Shown here: piece by piece, positions 1 to 9,026 of the stretch | Position numbering within the stretch: position 1 is the stretch's first letter | Layout: every line of letters starts with the position of its first letter | DNA from: Syntrophobacterales bacterium | Lineage (GTDB): Bacteria; Desulfobacterota; Syntrophia; Syntrophales; UBA5619 | Assembly: GCA_019429105.1 (NCBI GenBank) | Contig: JAHYJE010000015.1 | Coordinates: 1-64,000, forward strand | Length of the DNA stretch: 64,000 bases | Direction of reading: 5' to 3' | Position numbers and translations under genes: made by a program | Notes under the pieces: generated by a model | The model's database searches: none | Told to the model about the DNA's origin: nothing | The model's input: only the letters and a program-made list of their open reading frames with translations

Positions 1-139
1 CGCTTATGCGCTGGCTTGCCAGGGACGTCACGAGGGCGGGCTCATGGCTTTTCGCCCAGGATTCGCAATAGCTGAGCGCTCCGCCCTCTATAGCGAGGTA
101 GTTGGCCATCGCCAGGATCTGCCGGTGTTGTTTTTTAAA
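1..139 (-). pseudogene. Transposase fragment, possibly IS1634-like, running off the left edge
   Basis: Read on the minus strand, this stretch is open from a TAA at 142-140 to the window edge and encodes about 46 residues. It includes ILAMANYLAIEGGAL and, near the edge, SLASQRIS, which resembles the SQRIS segment I associate with IS4/IS1634-type transposases. There is no start codon in this part, and the neighbouring insertion element begins within about 100 bases. A fragment cut by that insertion is the simplest reading. Family assignment rests on memory of a short motif, so confidence is low. Confidence 0.3.
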
Positions 140-211
140 TTATCCGAGTTAAAATCGGGTTAATATTTTCAGAATAGATTGACAAGAAGCAGCGGATCGT
201 CGGAATAGGTG

Positions 212-236
212 GGTCTCTCGGAAGAGAGGCCTTTTT
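212..236 (+). terminator. Rho-independent terminator-like hairpin
   Basis: GGTCTCTC pairs with GAGAGGCC (one G-T wobble) around a GGAA loop, followed by TTTTTGTTTT. It lies upstream of the first gene of the insertion element and would stop transcription entering from the left. Confidence 0.5.
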
Positions 237-244
237 GTTTTAGT

Positions 245-279
245 AAGGGCGGTGAGTACTTGGCAGTTCCACCGCCCTT
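245..279 (+). repeat. Inverted repeat upstream of the insertion-element operon
   Basis: AAGGGCGGT at 245-253 is matched by ACCGCCCTT at 271-279, a perfect 9-bp dyad with a 17-base spacer, 44 bases before the first gene. It could be part of the element's left end, an operator or an mRNA hairpin; the sequence does not decide. Confidence 0.4.
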
Positions 280-322
280 TGATCACGGCGAACTGCGAAG
301 TTCACCCCCAAAGTGATGAGCG

Positions 323-781
323 ATGATAGTAGAAGTTGCCATTGATGTCAATCAGATAAATGCAAAAGACCAAGGCCGAAGCTATGATTGGCCAAAGCCG
401 GCGCGATGCCCCCGGTGCTCGGGTGGCAAAACATGGGGACATGGTTTTGTATGGGCATTTTTTGAGGGTTTGCAGATGGGCTTGTATTTGAAGCGTTACC
501 GTTGTCCCGTTTGCGGTTGTGTCATAAGGATGAAGCCATCCGGGTACTTCCCGAGGTTTTCCGTGACCGTGGAAAAGATTAAATCCAGTTTGACGTCCAA
601 ATTGGAGGGATGGTCATGGTTAAAATGTTTGGGCGTCAACCGCCAGCGACATTGGCTTCGGTCGTTGAGGCGCCAGGTAACGGTGCATTTGGGCATCGCG
701 TGGCTGAATCGGTTGTTGGATGGTTTTGCCGCCTTGATCAGCAAGGGTATGGTCCCCGTAAGTCGCTCATTCAAGACGTAA
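323..781 (+). CDS. Zinc-ribbon protein of insertion element (DUF6431-like)
   Basis: 152 residues. Two cysteine pairs, CPRC near residue 29 and CPVC near residue 61, form a zinc ribbon; the segment after it (YFPRFSVTVEKIKSSL) looks helical and could contact DNA. Proteins of this kind (DUF6431 as I recognise it) commonly precede a DDE transposase and an ATPase in insertion elements, as here, with about 97 bases between the two genes. Role in transposition is inferred from position only. No strong ribosome-binding site precedes the ATG. Confidence 0.6.
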   Translation: MIVEVAIDVNQINAKDQGRSYDWPKPARCPRCSGGKTWGHGFVWAFFEGLQMGLYLKRYRCPVCGCVIRMKPSGYFPRFSVTVEKIKSSLTSKLEGWSWLKCLGVNRQRHWLRSLRRQVTVHLGIAWLNRLLDGFAALISKGMVPVSRSFKT

Positions 782-878
782 CTTTTAGTGCATGACAGGC
801 TCCCTACCGCAGGGTGTCGTTGTCAGGTTGCTGTTTCTGTCGTAAGGCCCCGGAAAATACAAAAAGGAGGTCATTTTG

Positions 879-2159
879 ATGACGGAAGAGCAGAAACAAC
901 GGGTGGCGGTGTTCCGATTCGGGATCATTCAAGAGTTTTTGGACGTTGTCCGACTGGATCATGGCGAACAGGAAGAGCTTTTACGACGGAAGTGCGACCG
1001 CCAGTGGGATATCCCTTTCTCCGGGCGGAGCAGTATCGGCCGCAGCACGATTTTACGGTGGGTTCATCAATACAAATCCAGCGGCGGCAGCCTGGAATCC
1101 CTCTACCCCCGGGCAAGAAACGACCGAGGGAAAGCTCGGGCTCTGGATGAGGAGACAAGCCTGGCCCTTCTGGAATGCCGGCGCAAGCTGCCGGGATTGA
1201 CGGTTCCGTCGCTCATACGCACCATGGGCGAGCAGAAGCTCCTTCCCGCCGGAATCTCATTAAATTCTTCCACTGTTTACCGTTTTCTTCACAGTCACAA
1301 CCTGATGACAAGAGAAAGCAGCCCTGTTGACCGGCGCAAGTTTGAAGCGGAATTGCCCAACGACCTGTGGCAATGCGACGCCATGCACGGTCCCGCGCTT
1401 TCGTCCGGCGGCAAGAAGCGTAAGAGCTATATGATCGCATTTATTGACGACCACTCCCGGCTTATTCCTCACGGGCAGTTTTACTTTTCCGAGGGGTTGC
1501 GCTGTTTCATGGATGCGTTTGCCCAGGCGTTGCTTAAACGAGGGTTGCCCCGGAAGTTATACACCGATAACGGGTCGGCCTTCCGTTCCCGGCAGTTGGA
1601 ATATACCGCCGCGACCCTGGGCATTGCCCTTGTGCATGCAAAACCATACACGCCACAGGGAAAAGGGAAAATTGAACGATTCAACCGAACCGTCCAGACG
1701 CAGTTCCTTCCCGGGTTCAAAGGCGATACGCTCGAAGAGATCAACGAAGCCTTTGATCTGTGGCTTTCCGGGGATTACCATTCACGTCCTCACAGAGCAA
1801 CCGGACAGCCTCCGTTCAAGCGTTTCACATCCCAAATGGAGTGTATGAGATCGGCGCCGGAGAATCTCATGGACTTTTTCCGCAGAAGTATCCATCGCCG
1901 CGTCAACAAGGATCGCTCAGTGATTGTGGAAAGGCGTTTGTTCGAAGCTCCGGTGGCGCTGATCGGTAAAAAGGTGGAGATACTCTACCACGAAGAAAAC
2001 CCGGAAGAGGTGGAGATCCGCCATCAGGAGGAATCATGGGGTCTTTTTCGCCAGGTGGATTTGCACGTCAACAGCCGGGTCAAAAGAGACAAGAACAGCC
2101 AGATTGAACTTTCCGGAGAGGGCGCCTGCGAATCCGGACAACTGTGGGAGGAAGCGTGA
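879..2159 (+). CDS. DDE-type transposase (integrase core)
   Basis: 426 residues. The ATG at 879 is preferred over a TTG three bases upstream because AAAGGAGG at 863-870 is well spaced from it. An N-terminal helix-turn-helix region is followed by the catalytic core: Asp167 (QCDAMHGP), Asp230 (YTDNGSAF) and Glu266 (GKGKIERFNR), with 35 residues between the last two, the DD(35)E pattern of the retroviral-integrase/IS481/IS21/Mu group. All catalytic residues are present, so the enzyme may be active. The stop codon TGA overlaps the ATG of the next gene, suggesting translational coupling to its ATPase partner. Confidence 0.9.
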   Translation: MTEEQKQRVAVFRFGIIQEFLDVVRLDHGEQEELLRRKCDRQWDIPFSGRSSIGRSTILRWVHQYKSSGGSLESLYPRARNDRGKARALDEETSLALLECRRKLPGLTVPSLIRTMGEQKLLPAGISLNSSTVYRFLHSHNLMTRESSPVDRRKFEAELPNDLWQCDAMHGPALSSGGKKRKSYMIAFIDDHSRLIPHGQFYFSEGLRCFMDAFAQALLKRGLPRKLYTDNGSAFRSRQLEYTAATLGIALVHAKPYTPQGKGKIERFNRTVQTQFLPGFKGDTLEEINEAFDLWLSGDYHSRPHRATGQPPFKRFTSQMECMRSAPENLMDFFRRSIHRRVNKDRSVIVERRLFEAPVALIGKKVEILYHEENPEEVEIRHQEESWGLFRQVDLHVNSRVKRDKNSQIELSGEGACESGQLWEEA

Positions 2160-2965
2160 TGGACGACAGCTATCGGCAGTTTTTTGCCCTGAAGAGCGAG
2201 CCCTTCCGGGCTGACATCAAACGAGGCGATATTATGGTAACGCAGGCGCTTTCGGCTGTACAGGATCGCGTCCAGTACGCCGTCCGTCTGGGCGCCGTCG
2301 CCCTGATCACCGGCGAGATAGGCAGCGGCAAATCGACCGCGCTTCGCTATGTCATCGGCGATTTCCATCCCTCCGAATATAGGATCATTTACATCACCGC
2401 CACATCGGGGTCGATTTTGGAACTTTACCGACAAATCCTTGCCGAGATGGGCATAGACGTCAAAGGCGTTTCCAAGGCGACGATGACGAGGTTGATCAAA
2501 CTGGAAATATTGGAATCGAGGAGCAAGAAGATAAAGATTGCGCTGATGATCGACGAAGCTTCTCTTTTGCGTCTTGAGGTCTTCGCGGAACTTCACACCC
2601 TGACCCAGTTCGAACAGGATTCCAAGCCGTTTCTGCCCATCATCCTTTCCGGTCAGATCAACCTTGTTGACAACCTTCAGTACCGGAACTCCCTCCCCCT
2701 GGCCTCCCGGGTAATTGCCAAAAGCCATCTCAAAGGGATTGATCTGAAAACCATGGATGATTACCTCAGGCATCATCTCGCGATTGCCGGAGTGAAACAG
2801 ATGCTTTTTGACGATGCCGCTGTCACCGCCATTCACCAAGGCTCGGGCGGTCTCTTGCGCAAGGCAAATCACCTGGCCCGTGGCGCCATTATCGCCGCCG
2901 CCAGAAAAAAATCGACAACTGTTACGGCAGAGCATGTCCGTCTTGCCGCAACGGAAATATTATGA
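2159..2965 (+). CDS. Transposition helper AAA ATPase (ExeA/TniB-like)
   Basis: 268 residues starting at ATG 2159 (MDDSYRQFF), which overlaps the transposase stop and follows a GGGAGGA ribosome-binding site. A Walker A motif GEIGSGKST lies near residue 57 and Walker B LMIDEA near residue 130. ATPases of this family assist DDE transposases by selecting or licensing target DNA. The N-terminal FFALKSEPF segment is the typical opening of ExeA/TniB-type ATPases; a chromosomal relative of the same superfamily occurs at 58219-59013. Intact. Confidence 0.85.
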   Translation: MDDSYRQFFALKSEPFRADIKRGDIMVTQALSAVQDRVQYAVRLGAVALITGEIGSGKSTALRYVIGDFHPSEYRIIYITATSGSILELYRQILAEMGIDVKGVSKATMTRLIKLEILESRSKKIKIALMIDEASLLRLEVFAELHTLTQFEQDSKPFLPIILSGQINLVDNLQYRNSLPLASRVIAKSHLKGIDLKTMDDYLRHHLAIAGVKQMLFDDAAVTAIHQGSGGLLRKANHLARGAIIAAARKKSTTVTAEHVRLAATEIL

Positions 2966-2980
2966 CGATAAGGAGAATTT

Positions 2981-3160
2981 ATGAATATCTATGAAGATGA
3001 ATTGCTGGAACAAAAACTCGAAGAGTGTACCGACCTGTTGGGACACCTCCTCCTTGACCTTCTTATTGTGAGCCTCAAAAAAATAGCTGCAGAAAATCAG
3101 GTATTCTCTGATATAGCCGATTCAAAATTATCCGCCCGCATGGATTTGCATGCCGTCTAA
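2981..3160 (+). CDS. Small 59-residue ORF at the end of the insertion element
   Basis: 59 residues (begins MNIYEDELLEQKLEECTD), preceded by AAGGAG with good spacing and 15 bases after the ATPase. Largely acidic and helical with a leucine-rich middle (LLGHLLLDLLIVSLKK). A terminator-like hairpin follows eight bases after its stop, so it looks like the last cistron of the element. I do not recognise a family; a small accessory or regulatory protein of the element is an inference. Confidence 0.5.
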   Translation: MNIYEDELLEQKLEECTDLLGHLLLDLLIVSLKKIAAENQVFSDIADSKLSARMDLHAV

Positions 3161-3167
3161 AGCATCC

Positions 3168-3195
3168 CGGGGCTGGGAATGCTCAGCCCCGTTTT
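3168..3195 (+). terminator. Terminator of the insertion-element operon
   Basis: CGGGGCTG and CAGCCCCG form a perfect 8-bp GC-rich stem around an 8-base loop, followed by TTTT. It closes the transposition operon and overlaps the apparent start of the truncated restriction gene. Confidence 0.65.
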
Positions 3196-5014
3196 CCTAT
3201 CCGCCTTTCACCGTATCTCATCCATTGTGAAAACTTGGGTGTTGTTCTCAAATATACTGAAAATCTATGTCCGGATAATGGGGAAGCTTACAGCGTCCAT
3301 CCAGATTATTGAAAAAGGGGTAACGGACTTTTTTGAGACCTGCGGTAATACGGTTTATGAAAGCGGAGCCATCGCCAAACTCGCCGTTTATTGCGGCAGT
3401 ATTGCCCGGCTGGAAGAAGAAGTATATCCGTATCTCACCGGGACAATGAATATCAGGCCGGATGAAATACTGAAATACCATAAAGGAAATAAAATCTATA
3501 AAACCACCAAAGAGGCGGAAACGGAATTTAATTCGCTGGATACGCCGATTTCAAAAAAGAAGATCATCCTGCTGGTTCAAATCGGGAAAGAAGGCTGGGA
3601 CTGCCGCAGCCTTACCGGCGTCATTCTTTCGCAAAAAGGCGATTGCCCGACCAACATGGTTTTACAAACTTCCTGCCGCTGTTTAAGGCAGGTTGACAGA
3701 GGCAAGCATGAAACCGCCGTTATTTGGCTCAATGAAGAGAATGCCAAGATCCTGGACAAACAACTGCAAGAGGAACAGAATACCAGCATTCAGGAACTCA
3801 CCACGCTAGGGAAAGACGGCGAGCCGGTCATGGTGGACCGCATTTCACGTATGGATTATCTCAAACTGCCGAAGGTTGATTTTTATCAACTCCATGTGGA
3901 ATACGAAACCATCGCTGTCGAAGAAGCGGCTAATCCCGGACAAAATTTGTCAAACGTGAATGTCAAGGATCATTTCGACACGGCCACGATCATTGAACGC
4001 GGCTTTTCCCCGGATGAATTAAAAACCAAGGATATCCTTGCCCGGATTGAAGGGGGACGCGCGGGATTCGATTTATGGATATGCGTCATTTCCCGTGAAA
4101 GTATGGGAAGCATCGCCAGAAGCGACCTATACCCGTACCAGCGTGAACTGAAAAGCATATTTGACGCAATTACTTTTGAAAAAGGCGCATCCCGTTATTT
4201 TAACAGCCTTTTTCGGCAGGATGAGATACGCGCCCGTATCCGCCTTTCCTTTCACAAACACCGCGAACTGGAAATAAAATCAGAAATTGTTCCGAAAAGT
4301 GCAAGTTTATTGGTTATTGAAAAACTTGCCCCAGTGGAAGAACAAGAGAAGCTGTATCCCAATGCTGCCGATGTGAAACAGATCGTACAGGCGGACGCAA
4401 CCGGCAAGGACATTGCCCTGCTCCAGAAAGAGGTGGAAGAAGCACAGAGAAAAATCCAGGAGTTTATCGCTTCTCAGCCGAATCCCGATTTGTTTGCTAT
4501 GGCGGGCTTCAGCGCGCAAACTGCAAAAATATGCTCAAAGACCGTAATGAGCAAAGATCGGACATTTCATTATCTCCCTTACAATTTCTCTCAAAGCCGG
4601 TTTGAATTAAACTTTCTGAAAGAAGTCATCTCGCTTACGACATTCACGAAAAATAACCTGGAAGTGTATTATAACGGCGAAGGGCATCTGACCGAATTCC
4701 GAATTGCCTGTTATTCTAAAAAAAATGAGCGCTGGCGGCGCGTCGGGCTTTACACCCCTGATTTTCTGGTCATCCGGCGTAAAGACGGAAACATCCATAA
4801 AATCCTGATTGTGGAAACCAAAGGAAGCGGTTTTGCTGCGCAGCCGAAGTTTATAGCGCGCAAGAGTTTTGTGGAGTCGGAATTCTTGCCTATGAATAAC
4901 GAGAAATTCGGCTATAACCGCTTCGACTATCTCTATCTCCCGGATGACCGGAAAATGGACGAAAACCTTCTGTTGTTCAAAACGAAAATTGATTTATTTT
5001 TTAAGGAGAATTAA
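3179..5014 (+). pseudogene. res: Type III restriction enzyme Res subunit, 5'-truncated
   Basis: Up to 611 codons, but only the back part of a Res subunit, which is normally over 900 residues. Family-like sequence begins near VYESGAIAKLAVYCGS (residue about 60). The second helicase domain is present (QIGKEGWDCRSLTGV and NMVLQTSCRCLRQV, motifs V and VI), as is a C-terminal PD-(D/E)xK nuclease signature (PDFLVIRR near 526, IVETKG near 544). The Walker A and DExH motifs needed for ATP hydrolysis are missing; the insertion element lies where they should be. The listed ATG sits in the terminator hairpin and is probably not a real start. Restriction is therefore most likely lost, while mod three bases downstream is intact. 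Confidence 0.8.
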
Positions 5015-5017
5015 GCC

Positions 5018-7099
5018 ATGCCCGTGAAATACATACCCTATTATCCCAATACCGTAACGGGACAGGCGATACTGGACAACATCACCCGCACCCGCAGGGT
5101 GTTGCGCTACCGGGACAATGGCAAAGTGGTTGACCGCATCAAACGGGGAATGCCGTATTATGAACTGGAAAAGATCGAAAGCGTGGGAAGCAATGTCGAT
5201 AATCTTCTCATCCGCGGCGAGTGCATTTCCGCCTGCGCTTACTTGCAAGATCAAGGCGTCAAGGTTGATCTTGTCTATATCGACCCGCCCTTTGCCAGCG
5301 GCGCGGATTACGCGAAGAAAGTGTACCTAAGGCGGAATCCTGAGTTTGCCGAAAAAATCGCCAACGCGGAAGAGGAAATGGATCTGGAAGAACTCCGCTC
5401 CTTTGAAGAAAAGATGTACGGCGACATCTGGAACAAGGAAGATTACCTGAACTGGATGTATGAAAATCTCACGGCCATTAAAAGTGTGATGAGTGAAACA
5501 GCCAGCATTTATGTGCACTTGGACTGGCATATCGGGCATTATGTCAAGGTGCTGATGGATGAGGTGTTTGGCGAGGATAACTATAAAAACGAACTGATAT
5601 GGCAAAAAACGACGGCGCCAAAGGCTCAATCCGGACAATTTGCTAATGTACACGATATGATATATCTGTACTCATGCACTGATGATTATCTATTTAATAA
5701 ACTTTACACAGAGTATAGCGAACAATACTTACAAGACTTTTATAAATATGAAACAACGGACGGTAGAAAATACAGGATTTCAGACTTTTCACAAGCTGGG
5801 CAAGGAAGCCCAATGTATTTTGGAAAAGACGGAAAATCACTTTTATTAGAGCCTCCATCAGGAAAACACTGGATATGGGGTCAAAATAAAATTACCGATG
5901 GTGTGATAAATAAACGTATTATTTTATCAACAAATAATGTCCCCGGATTAATACGTTATTTAGACGAAATGCCCGGGAATCCATTAAGAGATATATGGAC
6001 AGATTTAAGGGCAATAGGACCTGGGGCAAATGAGAATGCCAACTACGTCACCCAAAAGCCCGAAGCCTTGCTCGAAAGAATCATCAAGGCATCTTCCAAT
6101 GAAGGGATGATCATCGCCGATTTTTTCGGCGGCAGCGGTGTTGCGGCCCAAGTGGCGCATTACCTTGACCGCAAGTTTATTCATGTGGATGTGGGGATCA
6201 ATAGCATTCAGACCACGCGTGACCGGCTGATTGCCGCCGGAGCGCAATTTGATATTTACGATATTCGGGACGGTATATCGCTTTTCCGCAACCCCGTGCA
6301 GACCATGGATAAATTGAAACGCCTGATTGCCGGCCTGAAAAATGAGGATTCTATAGACAGCTTCTGGGAAGGCGCGGTGAACGACAGCAAACTCGGCCTT
6401 ATGCCGGTATATGTGCCGAACCTTCTTGACCACAGCACAAAGGTGCTCGACATACCGCTTATGAACCGCATCATGAACGAAGCGCTGCCCGATCTGCCGG
6501 ACGGCGTGAAGCAGGTCATCGTTTACTATGTGGACATCGAAAACGAGCCGGAACTGAAAAAGTTTATCGCCGACTGTAATGCGACCAATATTCAGATTGA
6601 ACTGCGGGATTTAAAGAGCATTCTCGATGAATGCGTTATCAACGATGAAGTGGATTATCAGCTCGAGGAAATGGAGAGCGGATTTGAAATAGAATTTAAG
6701 TCCTTTGTCAGCGACCGACTTATTCAGAAAATTGACGTCTACAACCAGAAAAAACTCTTAAGCGACGCTAAAAATGGATCGTTTGATGAAAACGGTTCTG
6801 CAAATGGCGATAACGGCAACGCCGAAAACGGCAATGGGAACGGCAGCAAAAAACCGTTTACTCCGATAGAAATCAGCAACAATGGGTTGGAACTAATCGA
6901 GCTTGTCAGCCTTGATTGTACAAATTCAGACGGCGTCTGGAAAAGCGATATGGAACTCAAAGTGGATAAGAACGGCTATGTCATTCTGAATGGCCGCAAG
7001 ACAAAGGAATACTGGAACGGCAAAATCGTTGCCGCAAAGAAGCCGTTGCGAATGAAGATACGGAATATCGCCGGAGACGAGTCTGTTATTAATTTATAG
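5018..7099 (+). CDS. mod: Type III DNA methyltransferase Mod subunit
   Basis: 693 residues, started by AAGGAG and an ATG three bases after res. Motif IV YIDPPF (Asp89) comes before the AdoMet motif DFFGGSG (about 368-374), the order of beta-class N6-adenine or N4-cytosine methyltransferases such as type III Mod. The segment between them, about residues 208-337 (bases 5640-6030), is the expected target-recognition domain and is much richer in A+T than the flanks, suggesting separate exchange. Near residues 587-612 is an Asn/Gly-rich linker, then a short C-terminal domain. With Res truncated this is probably an orphan methylase; it may still mark host DNA. Confidence 0.9.
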   Translation: MPVKYIPYYPNTVTGQAILDNITRTRRVLRYRDNGKVVDRIKRGMPYYELEKIESVGSNVDNLLIRGECISACAYLQDQGVKVDLVYIDPPFASGADYAKKVYLRRNPEFAEKIANAEEEMDLEELRSFEEKMYGDIWNKEDYLNWMYENLTAIKSVMSETASIYVHLDWHIGHYVKVLMDEVFGEDNYKNELIWQKTTAPKAQSGQFANVHDMIYLYSCTDDYLFNKLYTEYSEQYLQDFYKYETTDGRKYRISDFSQAGQGSPMYFGKDGKSLLLEPPSGKHWIWGQNKITDGVINKRIILSTNNVPGLIRYLDEMPGNPLRDIWTDLRAIGPGANENANYVTQKPEALLERIIKASSNEGMIIADFFGGSGVAAQVAHYLDRKFIHVDVGINSIQTTRDRLIAAGAQFDIYDIRDGISLFRNPVQTMDKLKRLIAGLKNEDSIDSFWEGAVNDSKLGLMPVYVPNLLDHSTKVLDIPLMNRIMNEALPDLPDGVKQVIVYYVDIENEPELKKFIADCNATNIQIELRDLKSILDECVINDEVDYQLEEMESGFEIEFKSFVSDRLIQKIDVYNQKKLLSDAKNGSFDENGSANGDNGNAENGNGNGSKKPFTPIEISNNGLELIELVSLDCTNSDGVWKSDMELKVDKNGYVILNGRKTKEYWNGKIVAAKKPLRMKIRNIAGDESVINL

Positions 7100-7358
7100 C
7101 AGATACTTGCACTGTTGTAACAGGGGGCTTGCACCCGGCTGATAGTCGTTCTTGTAAACAGGAACATGCGCCAATTGGCAGGAGCGGGGTTGAGAAACCG
7201 CGGCACGGGGTCTTTGTCTATTCTGTAGCTTCCGCCCTCTTCGAAGGTGCGGAACAGATTCTTTCCGATAAAGAGTAGCGTTGGGGTGCTTTGAAAATAA
7301 TTCGGGGCATCTGCCGCCAGATTGAGTGGTACGGCGACCACAAGGAACGTAAAGGGCT
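7100..7358. other. Gap between mod and flavodoxin, no supported gene
   Basis: On the minus strand an open frame runs from 7341 through this gap into mod; its N-terminal part (for example RIDKDPVPRFLNPAPANW) reads more like protein than random sequence but has no recognisable family. It may be a decayed gene. No terminator or clear promoter was seen. Confidence 0.3.
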
Positions 7359-7814
7359 ATGACGAAAACACTGATTGTTTATCACTCGCAGACGGGAAAC
7401 ACCGAAAAAATGGCGCAGGCCGTTGCCGAGGGGGCCCGCCTCATTGACGATACCGAGGTGCTGATAAAAAGGGCTCAGGAGGCCACAGTGGAAGACCTGT
7501 TGGCGGCAAATGGCGTGGCGCTTGGAACCCCGGTAACGTTTGGATATATGTCTGGAATGATAAAGGATTTTTTTGACCGTACCTTTTATCCTGCCCAGAA
7601 CAAGGTGTTCATAAAACCGTATGTGGTCTTTATCAGCGCCGGCAACGATGGCGAGGGCGCCCTGAAGAGCGTCGAGCGGATCGCCTTGGGCTATAAGTTT
7701 AAAAAGGTTCACGAACCGGTTATAGCGGCGGGGCCCCTTACCGAAGAGATCCTGGAAAAATGCCGCAACCTGGGAGGCGTGCTGGCCGGCGGCTGTCAGA
7801 TGGGAATTTTCTGA
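7359..7814 (+). CDS. Flavodoxin-family protein
   Basis: 151 residues with an N-terminal beta strand followed by the FMN phosphate loop SQTGNTEK, and GTPVTFGYMSGMIKDFFDR, the segment that in WrbA/flavodoxin-like proteins covers the isoalloxazine ring. Predicted cytoplasmic FMN-binding electron carrier or NAD(P)H:quinone oxidoreductase-like protein. No cysteine cluster, unlike the flavoprotein at 16416-17051. It stands alone: the next gene, tupA, is about 345 bases away. The partner is unknown. Confidence 0.85.
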   Translation: MTKTLIVYHSQTGNTEKMAQAVAEGARLIDDTEVLIKRAQEATVEDLLAANGVALGTPVTFGYMSGMIKDFFDRTFYPAQNKVFIKPYVVFISAGNDGEGALKSVERIALGYKFKKVHEPVIAAGPLTEEILEKCRNLGGVLAGGCQMGIF

Positions 7815-8159
7815 GCAGGCTCCAGGAACATTAGACAAGGAATATCAAGGAAAGCAGGCATTATCAAGCGATTGCATGATTGTTGCGTTGGAAGGGGGAA
7901 AGCGAAAGACTTGGAAATTGCTGGTGATTGCCACGTATGATAATCAGGGAAAATGGCGCGAGCTGTTGCGCTTATAGTTCGTATTTGTACGAATTGGTAA
8001 TTAGAAGTTAATATATGTCTTTTTCCTCTTGTAATTTTCTCCTCCATCACTTATACAGATCGCCTGTTTTTGAGAAGCGCCCCTCCGGGGGAATGTTTCC
8101 AATAGATGCACTGGGCGAATGGATAAGCGCGGGAGAACTTTATTATGGAGGAGAAAAAA
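7815..8159 (+). promoter_or_regulatory. Leader region of the tungstate transporter operon
   Basis: No gene seen. It contains a 6-bp inverted repeat TTCGTA-tttg-TACGAA at 7978-7993, followed by an A+T-rich stretch, then a small GC hairpin CCCC-tcc-GGGG near 8081-8091 and the tupA ribosome-binding site GGAGGAG at 8147-8153. The dyad is a candidate operator for a tungstate- or molybdate-responsive regulator, but no regulator gene is nearby. I looked for a Moco/Tuco riboswitch and could not recognise its conserved core. Confidence 0.35.
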
Positions 8160-9011
8160 ATGAAACAAAGATTAAAAAGCGGTTGGATGGGAGCGATTGT
8201 CGCTCTCGCATTGATAACAGTTATGGCGCTGCCTTCCTTCGCGGCGGGCCCGGCGCAGAGGAACATAATCCTGGCCACGACAACCAGCACGCAGGATTCG
8301 GGGCTCTTGGACGTCCTGATCCCGGTCTTTGAAAAGAAGACCGGTTATTTTGTCAAGACAATCGCCGTTGGTTCCGGTCAGGCGATGGCGATGGGGCAAA
8401 AGGGCGAGGCGGATGTGCTATTGGTGCATTCGCCCGAGGCGGAGAAAAAGTTCATGGCGGAGGGATACGGGGTGAACCGCCTGATCGTGATGCACAACGA
8501 TTTCGTTGTAGTGGGCGCGCCTGCCGATCCGGCCGGGATCAAAGGGGCAAAAAGCACGCCGGAGGCCTTCGGTAAAATTGCTGCCGCGGGCTCATTGTTC
8601 CTGTCGCGGTCGGACAATTCCGGCACCCATGCCAAGGAAAAGGGCGTCTGGAAGGCCGCGGGGATCAACCCCGAGGGGCAGAAATTCTATCAGCAAACCG
8701 GCCTGGGCATGGGGCAGACGCTGAACGTCGCGGCCGAGAAGAAGGGATATACACTGGCCGACCGGGGAACCTACCTTTCCATGAAAAAGAATCTGGGCCT
8801 GGATATCCTGAAGGAGGGCGACCCGATCCTGCTTAACGTCTATCATGTGATTCAGGTCAATCCGGCGAAATGGCCGAAAGTAAATACCGAAGGCGCGAAG
8901 GCCTTTTCCGACTTCATGGTCTCCGCAGAAACTCAGGGAATCATCAAGACCTTCGGCATCGCCAAATTTGGAGGGGCGCTCTTCTTTCCCGATGCGGGCA
9001 AGAAGGAATAG
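8160..9011 (+). CDS. tupA: Tungstate ABC transporter substrate-binding protein
   Basis: 283 residues from ATG 8160, chosen because GGAGGAG lies seven bases upstream; an in-frame ATG five codons earlier overlaps that site. A signal peptide (KR-rich start, hydrophobic core, cleavage near SFAAG) directs it to the periplasm. The mature start has the TTTSTQDSGLLD block characteristic of TupA, which distinguishes it from ModA, plus SRSDNSGTH and the AMGQKGEADV region. Captures tungstate and passes it to TupB/TupC, 16 bases downstream. Fits the tungsten-type aldehyde oxidoreductase at 55263-57203. Confidence 0.92.
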   Translation: MKQRLKSGWMGAIVALALITVMALPSFAAGPAQRNIILATTTSTQDSGLLDVLIPVFEKKTGYFVKTIAVGSGQAMAMGQKGEADVLLVHSPEAEKKFMAEGYGVNRLIVMHNDFVVVGAPADPAGIKGAKSTPEAFGKIAAAGSLFLSRSDNSGTHAKEKGVWKAAGINPEGQKFYQQTGLGMGQTLNVAAEKKGYTLADRGTYLSMKKNLGLDILKEGDPILLNVYHVIQVNPAKWPKVNTEGAKAFSDFMVSAETQGIIKTFGIAKFGGALFFPDAGKKE

Positions 9012-9026
9012 CGGAAACGGGGCAAT

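Larger units (their letters stand above)
200..3195 (+). mobile_element. Insertion element with zinc-ribbon protein, DDE transposase and AAA ATPase
   Basis: Four same-strand ORFs are packed between two terminator-like hairpins (212-236 and 3168-3195): a zinc-ribbon protein, a DD(35)E transposase, an AAA ATPase overlapping it by one base, and a 59-residue ORF. A transposase plus ATPase helper is the IS21/TniAB/Mu style of transposition. I could not find convincing terminal inverted repeats or a target duplication, so the ends are approximate. A transposase remnant on the left and a 5'-truncated restriction gene on the right are consistent with insertion into older DNA. Confidence 0.65.

Noticed and set aside
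7130-7341. Minus-strand reading frame in the gap after mod
   Set aside because: Protein-like in places, but it runs into mod antisense, has no ribosome-binding site and matches no family I know.
7815-8159. Possible molybdenum/tungsten cofactor riboswitch before tupA
   Set aside because: Only a small CCCC-tcc-GGGG hairpin is visible; I could not match the conserved aptamer core. A covariance-model search would decide.
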